Shown here: one piece after another, positions 7,883 through 14,659 of the stretch
How the letters are laid out: every line of letters starts with the position of its first letter
Position numbering within the stretch: the stretch's first letter is position 1
NCBI GenBank assembly: GCA_026193675.1
Contig: JAPHSO010000294.1
Span: forward strand, 1-17,500
DNA: 17,500 nt
Direction of reading: 5' to 3'
DNA from: Gammaproteobacteria bacterium
GTDB taxonomy: Bacteria; Pseudomonadota; Gammaproteobacteria; Thiohalomonadales; Thiohalomonadaceae
The notes under the pieces: generated by a model
The model's input: the letters and a program-made list of their open reading frames with translations, nothing else
The model's database searches: none
Told to the model about the DNA's origin: nothing
Translations under genes and position numbers: made by a program

Positions 7883-8442
7883 TCAGGGATTGTATCGGCC
7901 TGCTGAGCGATAAAGTAGGTCTTGGCTGAAAGCTCCAGAGAGCAGCTCCATTTGTAGGCGAGATTGATCGACTTGGCCTGTGCGTAAACCCCGTGTCCAC
8001 GTACCACAGTGATCGGATAGTTGGCGAGGGTATCGGAAACTGCCGCCGGGGCGAGTGCAACATATTGATCGTAAGGGATGGTGATGACAGGAACTTCAGG
8101 AAAGTAGAGATTCCCCTCAAAATCTACAGGAACAAAATTCTGACCATTGAGTGTGAGTGCGACAGTGTGAGGGCCATGACTATGGATCACCGATTGGCTC
8201 TCTGGATTTTTTTGATAGATCTGAACATGCAATGGCCCATCGAGAGATGCTCCTCGGCCCACTCTTCCATCAATGTGGCAGCGAACCAGATCATCTTCAG
8301 TCAGGGTGTCGGCACAACAGCCGGTGGGCGTCACCCATATCTCATCACCGATTCGAACCGAGGCATTACCACTATGGGAATCGTTATTGCCATACTGACG
8401 CAACCATTTGTAGTGCTGAACAAGCTCCTGTTTTAGATTCAT
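7879..8442 (-). CDS. Class II aldolase/adducin family protein, substrate unknown
   Basis: A 187-residue protein of the zinc-dependent fuculose-1-phosphate aldolase/MtnB fold. It shows SGNASVR (24-30) and TPTG (38-41), which bind substrate phosphate in the family. Metal-ligand histidines are in HSH (H87, H89) and RGHG (H150). The position of the catalytic Glu (19 residues before the first ligand His) is Asp68 in SLDGPLH. Members include sugar-phosphate aldolases, methylthioribulose-1-phosphate dehydratase and the 5-deoxyribulose-1-phosphate aldolase of the DHAP shunt; none can be chosen from this sequence. Start: the ATG at 8442 has AGGA eight bases upstream. An upstream TTG at 8469 would overlap hemJ and lacks a good site. 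The stop overlaps the thiD start, tying it to thiamine synthesis by position only. Confidence 0.88.
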   Translation of the reverse strand: MNLKQELVQHYKWLRQYGNNDSHSGNASVRIGDEIWVTPTGCCADTLTEDDLVRCHIDGRVGRGASLDGPLHVQIYQKNPESQSVIHSHGPHTVALTLNGQNFVPVDFEGNLYFPEVPVITIPYDQYVALAPAAVSDTLANYPITVVRGHGVYAQAKSINLAYKWSCSLELSAKTYFIAQQADTIPE

Positions 8443-8452
8443 TTCAATGTTC

Positions 8453-8890
8453 CTAGAAAGGTTTAACAACGGCCAGAATAACCACGGTGATCAAAATGAT
8501 GACGGGGAATTCATTAAACCAGCGGTAGAAGATGTGACTATGTCTGTTCTTGTCTATAGCGAACGCACGCATTAAGCGACCGCAATAGAGATGGTAGGCA
8601 ATCAATATCACCACCAATGCAATCTTGGTATGTAACCAACCCATTGATGAATAGGCGGCCCATCCATACTCGTAGAGGAGCCAGAGCCCTAATCCGGTGG
8701 CAACAATCATGCTCGGATTCATGATGCCTCGATAGAGCTTGCACTCCATCGTTTTGAAACGTTCGATGCTCGCCTCATCACCATTTTCGGCCTCAGTCAT
8801 TGCGTGATAGACAAACAGACGGGGTAGATAGAAGAGTGCGGCAAACCAGGTGACGACACTAATAAAATGGAATGCTTTTATCCAGAGCAT
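8453..8890 (-). CDS. hemJ: Protoporphyrinogen IX oxidase, HemJ type
   Basis: HemJ is the heme-containing membrane enzyme that oxidises protoporphyrinogen IX to protoporphyrin IX in many bacteria lacking HemG and HemY. This 145-residue protein has four hydrophobic helices. It carries the family N-terminus with a conserved His (H8) followed by TWFAALFYLPRLFVYH (14-29), GLWLLY, and WLHTKIALV with the conserved Lys (K89). RWFNEFPV near the C-terminus is also typical. An AGG ribosome site lies about seven bases before the ATG. It follows the CLC gene by 36 bases and precedes the aldolase by 10, so it sits within the operon that ends with hemL. Older annotation would call it a CopD-family or UPF0093 membrane protein. 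Confidence 0.93.
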   Translation of the reverse strand: MLWIKAFHFISVVTWFAALFYLPRLFVYHAMTEAENGDEASIERFKTMECKLYRGIMNPSMIVATGLGLWLLYEYGWAAYSSMGWLHTKIALVVILIAYHLYCGRLMRAFAIDKNRHSHIFYRWFNEFPVIILITVVILAVVKPF

Positions 8891-8926
8891 GGTGGACCTT
8901 TACGAATTGAAAGAATAAAAATGTGA

Positions 8927-10684
8927 TTATATCTGGTAATAGTTCTCAATATCTCGGCGGGTTAATATCCCCGTTAGACGTTCACTACCTGCATCACCTC
9001 GGACAACAATGCAGAGAGCATAAACACTGCGGTCTTTAAGCTGATTGAGTTGGGTCAGTGCATCCTGAAGGGTTGCTCGTGATGAGATGATCAGCGGACG
9101 GATGCGACTTGCTGCAGGAATATCGTTTAGAACTATATCGATCTCATCAATATCTGTTTTGTCAGTTTGAGCATCCTCTCTGAGTCGTTGAGTTTGGCTG
9201 GCGAGATCGGCTGCACTAATGAGCGTTAGAGGTTGCTTATCATCTTGATAAAGGATCCAGTTGGGCTCATCGTCGAGAACTGTCTTGGCCGTCTGGTAGG
9301 TGATGGTGGGTGTAGCGACAATAAAGGAACGGTCCATTGCAGCAGTTACCCCAATGCGGCGCAGGTGTTGGGTTATTGGATCGTTGCGATAATCGAGACC
9401 GCGAACCTTGAGCAGGGTGAGAAATATGGCGCGCTGACCAAAGAGTTCACTACAGATGAGTCCGGCTGAGATAACGGCCAACATACCTGGGAGTAGAACA
9501 TTGGGATTTGCTGAGAGTTCCAGCATCGCAATCAGTGCCGCGAGTGGGGCGTGCAGGGTGGCTCCCATCATCGCTCCCATTCCAATAAGGGCATAGAGGG
9601 TTGGTGAAGAGGATAGTTCCGGGACAAGCGTGCCACCGATAGCGCCAATTGCTGCCCCTACTGTTGCACCGACAACCAAAGTGGGACCGATGAGACCTCC
9701 GGGAATGCCAAGTCCAAGCACACCGGTGGTGGCGATAATCTTGGCCAGCGAGATCCCCAGTAGCAGCCAGATCCCTATCTCTCCAATCAGTGCACTATTA
9801 ACGGTGTCGTAGCCGATACCCATCACCTGTGGGAACGGAATGGCGATGAGTGCGACGAGAATACCCGCCAGGGTGGTGCGCTGCCAGATTGGAAGGGTGG
9901 TAAGAGATTCTGAGAAGTGGCGGATTGAGCGGATGAATAGTGCTGCCGCAGCACCCACAACGACTCCCAATAGCACCATATAGGGGAGTTCTGCCACCGA
10001 AACGAGCTCAATCGGGGGAACAATAAATGCGGGTGAGTCGCCATAGACCAGTCTAGTGAGCGCTGTAGCACTAACGGCAGCAAGAATGATGGGGGCAAAG
10101 CTGGCGATGGTGTACTCCATCAGCACCACCTCCATGGCGAAGATGACGCCTGCCAGTGGGGTGTTGAATGAGGCGCCAATCGCTGCGGCAATACCGCAGG
10201 CAACCAGTGTACGAGTCGCATTATCGGGAAGACGGAAGCGTTGACTTAACAGGCTGCCGCTGGTGGCGCCCAGATGGACGGCGGGACCTTCGCGGCCCAC
10301 AGAGTGACCACTCACTATGGCGAATACAGCCGTCACAAACTGAATCAGAAAATTACGTAGAGGAAGGTTGGCCTGATGATAGGCGAGCCTCTCCATCACA
10401 TGGGTGACACCAAGAGGGATTGAACGGGCCCACTGTAGAATCCCGCCGATCACCAATCCGCCAATGATTGGCAACATAATGCGCATTGTGAGAGAGAGCT
10501 GCTCATACCCTTCACCTGCAGTGCCTGGAACGATCCACTCCTGCATTCCCTCCATCATCTGACGGAAGGCAAGAATGACCACACCTGCCAGAAGACCGGT
10601 GATCACAGCCAGCAACGAGAGAGCAGGAAGTGCCTCTGCTCGCGCTAGCCGGTCATGGAGTGATGTATGGATGGTGCGGATCAT
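8927..10684 (-). CDS. CLC-family chloride channel/transporter with C-terminal CBS pair
   Basis: A 585-residue integral membrane protein. The CLC pore domain covers about residues 20-430 and a pair of CBS domains about 440-585. The anion-path motif GREGP is at 130-134 with gating Glu E132, the FNTPLAGVIFAME helix at 173-185, and GLIGP (330-334), the GxFxP position. By alignment with E. coli ClcA, the GSGIPE motif reads PLGVTH, the selectivity Ser107 becomes Leu, the internal proton Glu203 becomes Val186, and Tyr445 becomes Phe421. This marks a divergent subgroup and leaves open whether it is a channel or an H+/Cl- exchanger. The CBS pair, absent from E. coli ClcA, may sense nucleotides. First gene of the six-gene run and divergent from argC. 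AAGGA lies only one base before the ATG, which is unusually close. Confidence 0.93.
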   Translation of the reverse strand: MIRTIHTSLHDRLARAEALPALSLLAVITGLLAGVVILAFRQMMEGMQEWIVPGTAGEGYEQLSLTMRIMLPIIGGLVIGGILQWARSIPLGVTHVMERLAYHQANLPLRNFLIQFVTAVFAIVSGHSVGREGPAVHLGATSGSLLSQRFRLPDNATRTLVACGIAAAIGASFNTPLAGVIFAMEVVLMEYTIASFAPIILAAVSATALTRLVYGDSPAFIVPPIELVSVAELPYMVLLGVVVGAAAALFIRSIRHFSESLTTLPIWQRTTLAGILVALIAIPFPQVMGIGYDTVNSALIGEIGIWLLLGISLAKIIATTGVLGLGIPGGLIGPTLVVGATVGAAIGAIGGTLVPELSSSPTLYALIGMGAMMGATLHAPLAALIAMLELSANPNVLLPGMLAVISAGLICSELFGQRAIFLTLLKVRGLDYRNDPITQHLRRIGVTAAMDRSFIVATPTITYQTAKTVLDDEPNWILYQDDKQPLTLISAADLASQTQRLREDAQTDKTDIDEIDIVLNDIPAASRIRPLIISSRATLQDALTQLNQLKDRSVYALCIVVRGDAGSERLTGILTRRDIENYYQI

Positions 10685-10773
10685 GTCCTTATTAATGTAT
10701 CATTCGCGGTTCAGTGATGTTTGTTTAGGGCAAACAGCTCATTCTTGATTACTTTAAGATAAATGTGGGACAT

Positions 10774-11805
10774 ATGATACAGGTTGGAATCGTTGGTGGC
10801 ACCGGCTATACCGGTGTTGAACTGCTGCGGCTATTGGCTGCTCATCCTCAGGTTGAGTTGAAGGCGATCACTTCGCGTTCAGAGGCTGGCGTTCGCGTCG
10901 ATGAGATGTTTCCCAACCTGCGAGGCCATGTCGACCTTGAGTTCACTGTGCCCGATGCGGCAATTCTAAAATCATGCGACCTGGTATTTTTTGCAACCCC
11001 AAATGGGATTGCGATGGGAATGGCTCAGGAGCTGGTCGATGCCGGTGTTAAGGTGATCGACCTTGCAGCCGATTTTCGGATCAAGGATATCGCTGTTTGG
11101 GAGAAGTGGTACGGCATGGAACATGCTGCACCGGAGCTTGTTAAAGAGGCGGTCTACGGTCTGCCTGAGCTCAATCGTGATGAGATTAAACAGGCACGGA
11201 TTATCGCCAATCCGGGCTGTTATCCCACTGCAGTGACGCTCGGCTTTCTTCCACTGGTTAAAAATGGACTGGTCGATATTAGTCGGATGGTTGCGGATGC
11301 CAAGTCGGGAGTCAGTGGTGCTGGCCGTGGTGCCAGTGTGGGTACGCTGTTCAGTGAGGTCGATAGCAGCTTTAAAGCATATGCCACACCGGGCCATCGC
11401 CATCTGCCAGAGATTAGTCAAAATTTGAGTCTAATCGCCGATGATGAGGTAGGGCTCACCTTTGTGCCTCACCTGTTACCGATGATTAGAGGCATTCACG
11501 CTACGCTCTATGCTGAGGTTGCTGATCACGGCGTTGACCTTCAGAAACTCTATGAGAATTTCTACCAGGATGAGCCATTTGCCGATGTGCTACCTGCGGG
11601 CTCACATCCTGAGACCCGTTCAGTACGTGGTGGTAATGTTTGCCGTATGGCGATTCATCGGCCACAGGGTGGTAATACGGTGGTTATTCTTTCAGTGATC
11701 GATAATCTGGTGAAAGGGGCTGCGGGACAGGCGGTTCAGAATATGAATATCGCCTTTGGTTTTGATGAGGCTGCAGGTTTGGGAATTATTCCGCAACTAC
11801 CATGA
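10774..11805 (+). CDS. argC: N-acetyl-gamma-glutamyl-phosphate reductase
   Basis: ArgC reduces N-acetylglutamyl phosphate to the semialdehyde with NADPH, the third step of arginine synthesis. The protein has the N-terminal dinucleotide fold GIVGGTGYTGVEL (5-17), the catalytic Cys149 in NPGCYP, and GHRHLPE (207-213), with the conserved His residues of the active site. From the ATG at 10774 it has 343 residues and begins MIQVGIVGG, as usual for the family. An in-frame GTG at 10765 would add three residues; neither start has a strong ribosome site, so I chose by family length. The next gene overlaps its stop (ATGA). The 89-base gap to the divergent CLC gene shows no clear ArgR box. Confidence 0.95.
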   Translation: MIQVGIVGGTGYTGVELLRLLAAHPQVELKAITSRSEAGVRVDEMFPNLRGHVDLEFTVPDAAILKSCDLVFFATPNGIAMGMAQELVDAGVKVIDLAADFRIKDIAVWEKWYGMEHAAPELVKEAVYGLPELNRDEIKQARIIANPGCYPTAVTLGFLPLVKNGLVDISRMVADAKSGVSGAGRGASVGTLFSEVDSSFKAYATPGHRHLPEISQNLSLIADDEVGLTFVPHLLPMIRGIHATLYAEVADHGVDLQKLYENFYQDEPFADVLPAGSHPETRSVRGGNVCRMAIHRPQGGNTVVILSVIDNLVKGAAGQAVQNMNIAFGFDEAAGLGIIPQLP

Positions 11806-12524
11806 AGAGGAAGCTCGTTGTTCGTCATCACCGCCCACATTATCCGGTAATTATTGGGATTATATTGGTGGCCGTGGTTATTTCTGGAGGATGGTGGCTG
11901 TTTGAGCACGGTCTCAAGCAGGCCGGATTTGAACGGGAACTACTCGCTCAGAAAGAGAGTGAATGGCTGCAGCAGAGAGCAGAGCTTGAGAAGGAGATCG
12001 TTAAGCAGCGTGAGCATGCTACCCGTCTTGAGCAGGGTAATCAGGTAGAGAAAGAGGCCTATCAACATCTTCAAGATGAGGTGACAAGGTTGCATGGTGA
12101 GGTCTCTAATCTGAAAGATGAACTCACCTTCTATCGTGATATCGTCTCCCCGGAAAGTGACCGGGCGGGGCTTTCGGTACGAGGTCTTCTTCTCAGTCGA
12201 ATGGAAGAGAAGGATCGGTATCGATATAAGATTGTGGTTACTAAAGTTCCCAATGATGGCAATCTGATTCGTGGAAATTTGACCTTCGAAATAGAGGGAA
12301 ACGAAGGCGATGCGATAAAGAGGTATAATCTGGAGCAGATATCTCTGGCCAAGAAACCGACCAGTAAGATTTCGTTCAGGTTTAAGTATTTCCAGAATTT
12401 GAGTGGCGAGATGCGTTTGCCTGAAGGGTTTGAGCCGACTAAAGTGATGCTCACCCTCAACCCGGATGGAAAAAAATTAAAGAAGTCAGTTGAACAGTTT
12501 GACTGGATTGTAGAGGAGAATTAA
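11802..12524 (+). CDS. Membrane-anchored coiled-coil protein, DUF6776-like
   Basis: A 240-residue protein with a basic N-terminus (KRKLVVRHHR), one membrane helix at about 15-35, and a Glu/Gln/Lys-rich coiled coil at about 40-112. A beta-rich C-terminal domain (about 120-240) contains YRYKIVVTKV and NLTFEIEGNEG. There is no signal peptidase site, so it is probably a single-pass inner-membrane protein with the coiled coil in the periplasm. The architecture and the place between argC and a bactofilin resemble proteins annotated DUF6776 in gammaproteobacteria. No enzyme motif is present. It overlaps argC by 4 bases and is followed after 4 bases by the bactofilin gene. A scaffold role working with the bactofilin is an inference. 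Confidence 0.85.
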   Translation: MKRKLVVRHHRPHYPVIIGIILVAVVISGGWWLFEHGLKQAGFERELLAQKESEWLQQRAELEKEIVKQREHATRLEQGNQVEKEAYQHLQDEVTRLHGEVSNLKDELTFYRDIVSPESDRAGLSVRGLLLSRMEEKDRYRYKIVVTKVPNDGNLIRGNLTFEIEGNEGDAIKRYNLEQISLAKKPTSKISFRFKYFQNLSGEMRLPEGFEPTKVMLTLNPDGKKLKKSVEQFDWIVEEN

Positions 12525-12528
12525 AAGG

Positions 12529-12978
12529 GTGTTATCGAAGTCTAAGCGCAAGAAGGCAGCAAAAATTGACACACTTATCGGATCTCATACTGAGATTCGT
12601 GGCGATGTTATCTTTACCGGTGGTCTCCATGTTGATGGAAAGGTTAAGGGGAATGTTATCGCCGAAAGCGGCTCCGGCTCAGTTATCAGCTTGAGTGAGA
12701 AGGGTGTCATTGAGGGTGAGGTTCATGTCCCCAATGTAATTGTTAATGGAATGGTTATTGGGGATGTTTACTCGGATACCCATATTGAATTGGCAGAGAA
12801 GGCAAGAATTAAGGGTAACGTCTACTACAGCTATATTGAGATGGCCCGTGGTTCAGAGGTGAATGGCAGTCTAGTTCATCAGGAGGGAGGTAAGAGCTCA
12901 CAGAAGCAGAATAGAGAAACCACTGCAGCTGATGATGGTTTGAACGTTGGTCCAGAGTCCACTCCAGCAAACCCATAA
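12529..12978 (+). CDS. Bactofilin (polymer-forming cytoskeletal protein)
   Basis: Bactofilins form nucleotide-free filaments on the inner face of the membrane and help place cell-wall enzymes. This 149-residue protein has a short basic N-terminus, the family opening TLIGSHTEIRGDVIFTGGL (16-34), and a right-handed beta-helix core (about 16-112). The core consists of repeating turns with GxV or GxI spacing, such as GKVKGNV, GVIEGEV and ARIKGNV. A polar disordered tail rich in Gln, Ser and Asn follows. The start is GTG at 12529, with GAGGAG ten bases upstream inside the preceding gene's last codons. Cotranscribed with the membrane coiled-coil gene. Its stop codon touches the erpA promoter region. 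Confidence 0.93.
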   Translation: MLSKSKRKKAAKIDTLIGSHTEIRGDVIFTGGLHVDGKVKGNVIAESGSGSVISLSEKGVIEGEVHVPNVIVNGMVIGDVYSDTHIELAEKARIKGNVYYSYIEMARGSEVNGSLVHQEGGKSSQKQNRETTAADDGLNVGPESTPANP

Positions 12979-13002
12979 AGCTTGACTAGTTTAGTCGGGC
13001 AT
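12978..13002 (+). promoter_or_regulatory. Putative type 1 IscR binding site controlling erpA
   Basis: This 25-base segment carries GACTAGTTTAGTC, a near-perfect dyad (GACTA/TAGTC), followed by GGGCAT. Compared by eye with the type 1 IscR consensus I remember for E. coli ([2Fe-2S]-IscR repression), it matches at roughly 20-21 of 25 positions, including both GACT/AGTC cores and the GG after them. It overlaps the -35 and spacer of a good promoter, as such sites do. ErpA is an Fe-S carrier known to be IscR-regulated in E. coli. No iscR gene is in the window. Confidence 0.75.
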
Positions 13003-13009
13003 GTAGAAT
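12982..13009 (+). promoter_or_regulatory. erpA promoter
   Basis: TTGACT at 12982-12987 (-35) and TAGAAT at 13004-13009 (-10) are separated by 16 bases. This gives a 5' leader of about 105 bases before erpA. Within the leader, GGTTG (13051-13055) and CAACC (13070-13074), each followed or preceded by A3/T3, could form an imperfect hairpin with one bulged C. The promoter starts right after the bactofilin stop, so erpA can be transcribed independently of argC. Confidence 0.75.
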
Positions 13010-13123
13010 GCAATTTATTTGAGAGAAGTGACATATTGGTCTTCAGTGCCGGTTGAAAAACTCACTTTCCAACCCTATCTGCCATAATAAGCAGAAGTTG
13101 AAGTTAATTATTTGGAGTAAACA

Positions 13124-13465
13124 ATGAGCGATACAGAATCACTTCTAGTCTTTACCGACAGTGCAGCGAATAAGGTAAAGAGTCTGATTGAGGAAGAGGG
13201 TAACGATAGCCTCAAGCTACGTGTCTATGTAACCGGCGGCGGTTGCTCAGGTTTTCAGTACGGCTTCACTTTTGATGAGGCGATCAACGATGGTGACACT
13301 TCAGTCGAAAAGAATGGTGTGACTCTGTTGATTGATCCAATGAGCTACCAATATCTGGCTGGTGCAGAGATCGATTACAAAGAGGATCTAGAGGGTTCTC
13401 AGTTTGTCATTCGTAATCCAAATGCAACCACCACCTGCGGTTGTGGCTCTTCCTTCTCTGCCTAG
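13124..13465 (+). CDS. erpA: A-type iron-sulfur carrier ErpA
   Basis: ErpA carries Fe-S clusters from the scaffold to apoproteins, including enzymes of isoprenoid synthesis (IspG and IspH in E. coli). The 113-residue protein has the three cluster-binding cysteines of the HesB/IscA/ErpA fold: Cys41 in GGGCSGFQY and Cys105 and Cys107 in TCGCGSSF. The sequence around FTFDEAINDGD and the argC...anmK neighbourhood favour ErpA over IscA or SufA. A clean ribosome site GGAG lies seven bases before the ATG. It has its own promoter with an apparent IscR operator and its own terminator, so it is a single-gene unit. Confidence 0.95.
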   Translation: MSDTESLLVFTDSAANKVKSLIEEEGNDSLKLRVYVTGGGCSGFQYGFTFDEAINDGDTSVEKNGVTLLIDPMSYQYLAGAEIDYKEDLEGSQFVIRNPNATTTCGCGSSFSA

Positions 13466-13483
13466 CTGGCGAGAGAGTTAGAC

Positions 13484-13515
13484 AAAAAGGCCCGGGCATT
13501 GCCCGGGCCTTTTTT
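13484..13515. terminator. Bidirectional rho-independent terminator between erpA and anmK
   Basis: GGCCCGGGC at 13489-13497 pairs perfectly with GCCCGGGCC at 13501-13509 around the loop ATT. Five A's lie on the left and six T's on the right, so it works in both directions for the convergent genes erpA (ends 13465) and anmK (ends 13546). Confidence 0.95.
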
Positions 13516-13545
13516 GTTTTCCTGGAGTGACAACAGTCCTGTCTT

Positions 13546-14649
13546 TTAAGCAGGATAGATCGCCCCCAAAATTACCGGCCGATTCGCGCCAGTAACCTCA
13601 GGAATATTTCCAGCCCTATCCGATAGGGTCTCTCGGGCTAGCCAGGCAAAGGCCATCGCCTCAATTAACTGAGGATCCAGAGCATGCTTCTCTGATGATG
13701 AGATTTCACAATCGGGTAGATGGTGGCTGATGCGTTCTATCAGGTGAAGGTTGAATACACCTCCACCACAGACAATCAACTCTTTGGCCGCGGCCTGTTG
13801 CTGTTTGACGGCATCAGCAATTGATATGGCGGTTAACTCATACAGGGTGGCCTGGACATCCTCATCTCGTTCACCACCACTCAACCTGCTCTGGAGCCAA
13901 TCGATGTTAAATAGCTCTCTTCCTGTGCTTTTGGGGGCAGCTGCCTTGAAGTACGGCTCATTAAGAAGCTGTTCAAGTAGATCTGGAATAATCCTGCCTG
14001 TTGCTCCCCATTTACCGGCAGAGTCATAGTTATTCCCTCTCTTCAATTGAATCCAGCCATCTAGCAGGATATTTCCTGGACCTGAATCAAATCCACTAAC
14101 GGGTGTGCTTGAATTCTTTGGAAGAATAGAAAGGTTGGCAATGCCACCAATATTGAGCACAGTGCAGTCTCTTTCATCATCTCTAAACATAGCGGCATGA
14201 AAAGCGGGCACCAGTGGGGCTCCCTCACCACCTGCGGCCATATCTCTGCGTCGGAAATCGGTAACGGTGGTAATGGCGGTTTTCTCTGCAATCAGGTTGG
14301 CATCACCAATCTGCATGCTAAACGGATAATCTCCATCAGGCTGGTGATAGATAGTCTGTCCATGAGAGCCGATAGCTGTAATCTCTGAAGGGGCCACAGC
14401 CGAAGCGGTTAATAGCTCATTAACAATGTCTGCGTAGCTCAATCCCAACTGATGATCGAGTTGACCAAGTGTTTTTAGATCAACGGTATGGGATTGGGTT
14501 AGCTGCAGTAGCTGCTCACGCAACTCCTGTTTGAACGGCCGGTGAGCTTTGTTAATGATAGTGGGGCGGGAGGGGCTAAAATCGACCAGTACGGCATCAA
14601 TCCCATCGAGACTGGTGCCAGACATAATGCCAATATAGAGTTCGGGCAT
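13546..14649 (-). CDS. anmK: Anhydro-N-acetylmuramic acid kinase
   Basis: AnmK hydrolyses the 1,6-anhydro bond of anhMurNAc and phosphorylates it to MurNAc-6-phosphate, a step in murein recycling. The 367-residue protein begins with GIMSGTSLDGIDA (7-19), the ATP-binding signature. It has GSHGQTIYHQP (94-104), VTDFRRRDMAAGGEGAPLVP (129-148) and FDSGPGN (187-193), whose Asp188 aligns with the proposed catalytic Asp. CGGGVFN is in the C-terminal half. It starts 10 bases after the M23 peptidase gene and is cotranscribed with it. The ribosome site (GAG repeats) is weak, so coupling to the upstream gene is likely. MurQ is not in the window. Confidence 0.96.
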   Translation of the reverse strand: MPELYIGIMSGTSLDGIDAVLVDFSPSRPTIINKAHRPFKQELREQLLQLTQSHTVDLKTLGQLDHQLGLSYADIVNELLTASAVAPSEITAIGSHGQTIYHQPDGDYPFSMQIGDANLIAEKTAITTVTDFRRRDMAAGGEGAPLVPAFHAAMFRDDERDCTVLNIGGIANLSILPKNSSTPVSGFDSGPGNILLDGWIQLKRGNNYDSAGKWGATGRIIPDLLEQLLNEPYFKAAAPKSTGRELFNIDWLQSRLSGGERDEDVQATLYELTAISIADAVKQQQAAAKELIVCGGGVFNLHLIERISHHLPDCEISSSEKHALDPQLIEAMAFAWLARETLSDRAGNIPEVTGANRPVILGAIYPA

Positions 14650-14659
14650 CTCTATCTCA

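Noticed and set aside
7993..8436. 147-codon plus-strand frame
   Set aside because: Fully antisense to the class II aldolase, whose metal motifs are conserved; the antisense product shows no domain features.
10722..10736. Small palindrome TGTTT-N5-AAACA between the CLC gene and argC
   Set aside because: Arms are only five bases, it does not resemble the ArgR box, and a dyad this short is expected by chance in AT-rich gaps.
10685..10773. Looked for a TPP riboswitch ahead of the operon containing thiD and thiE
   Set aside because: The gap is only 89 bases and lacks the conserved THI-box CTGAGA and ACCTGA segments; inside the operon the genes overlap, leaving no room.
10972..11421. 149-codon minus-strand frame
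   Set aside because: Antisense shadow of argC across its catalytic Cys region; low-complexity product without motifs.
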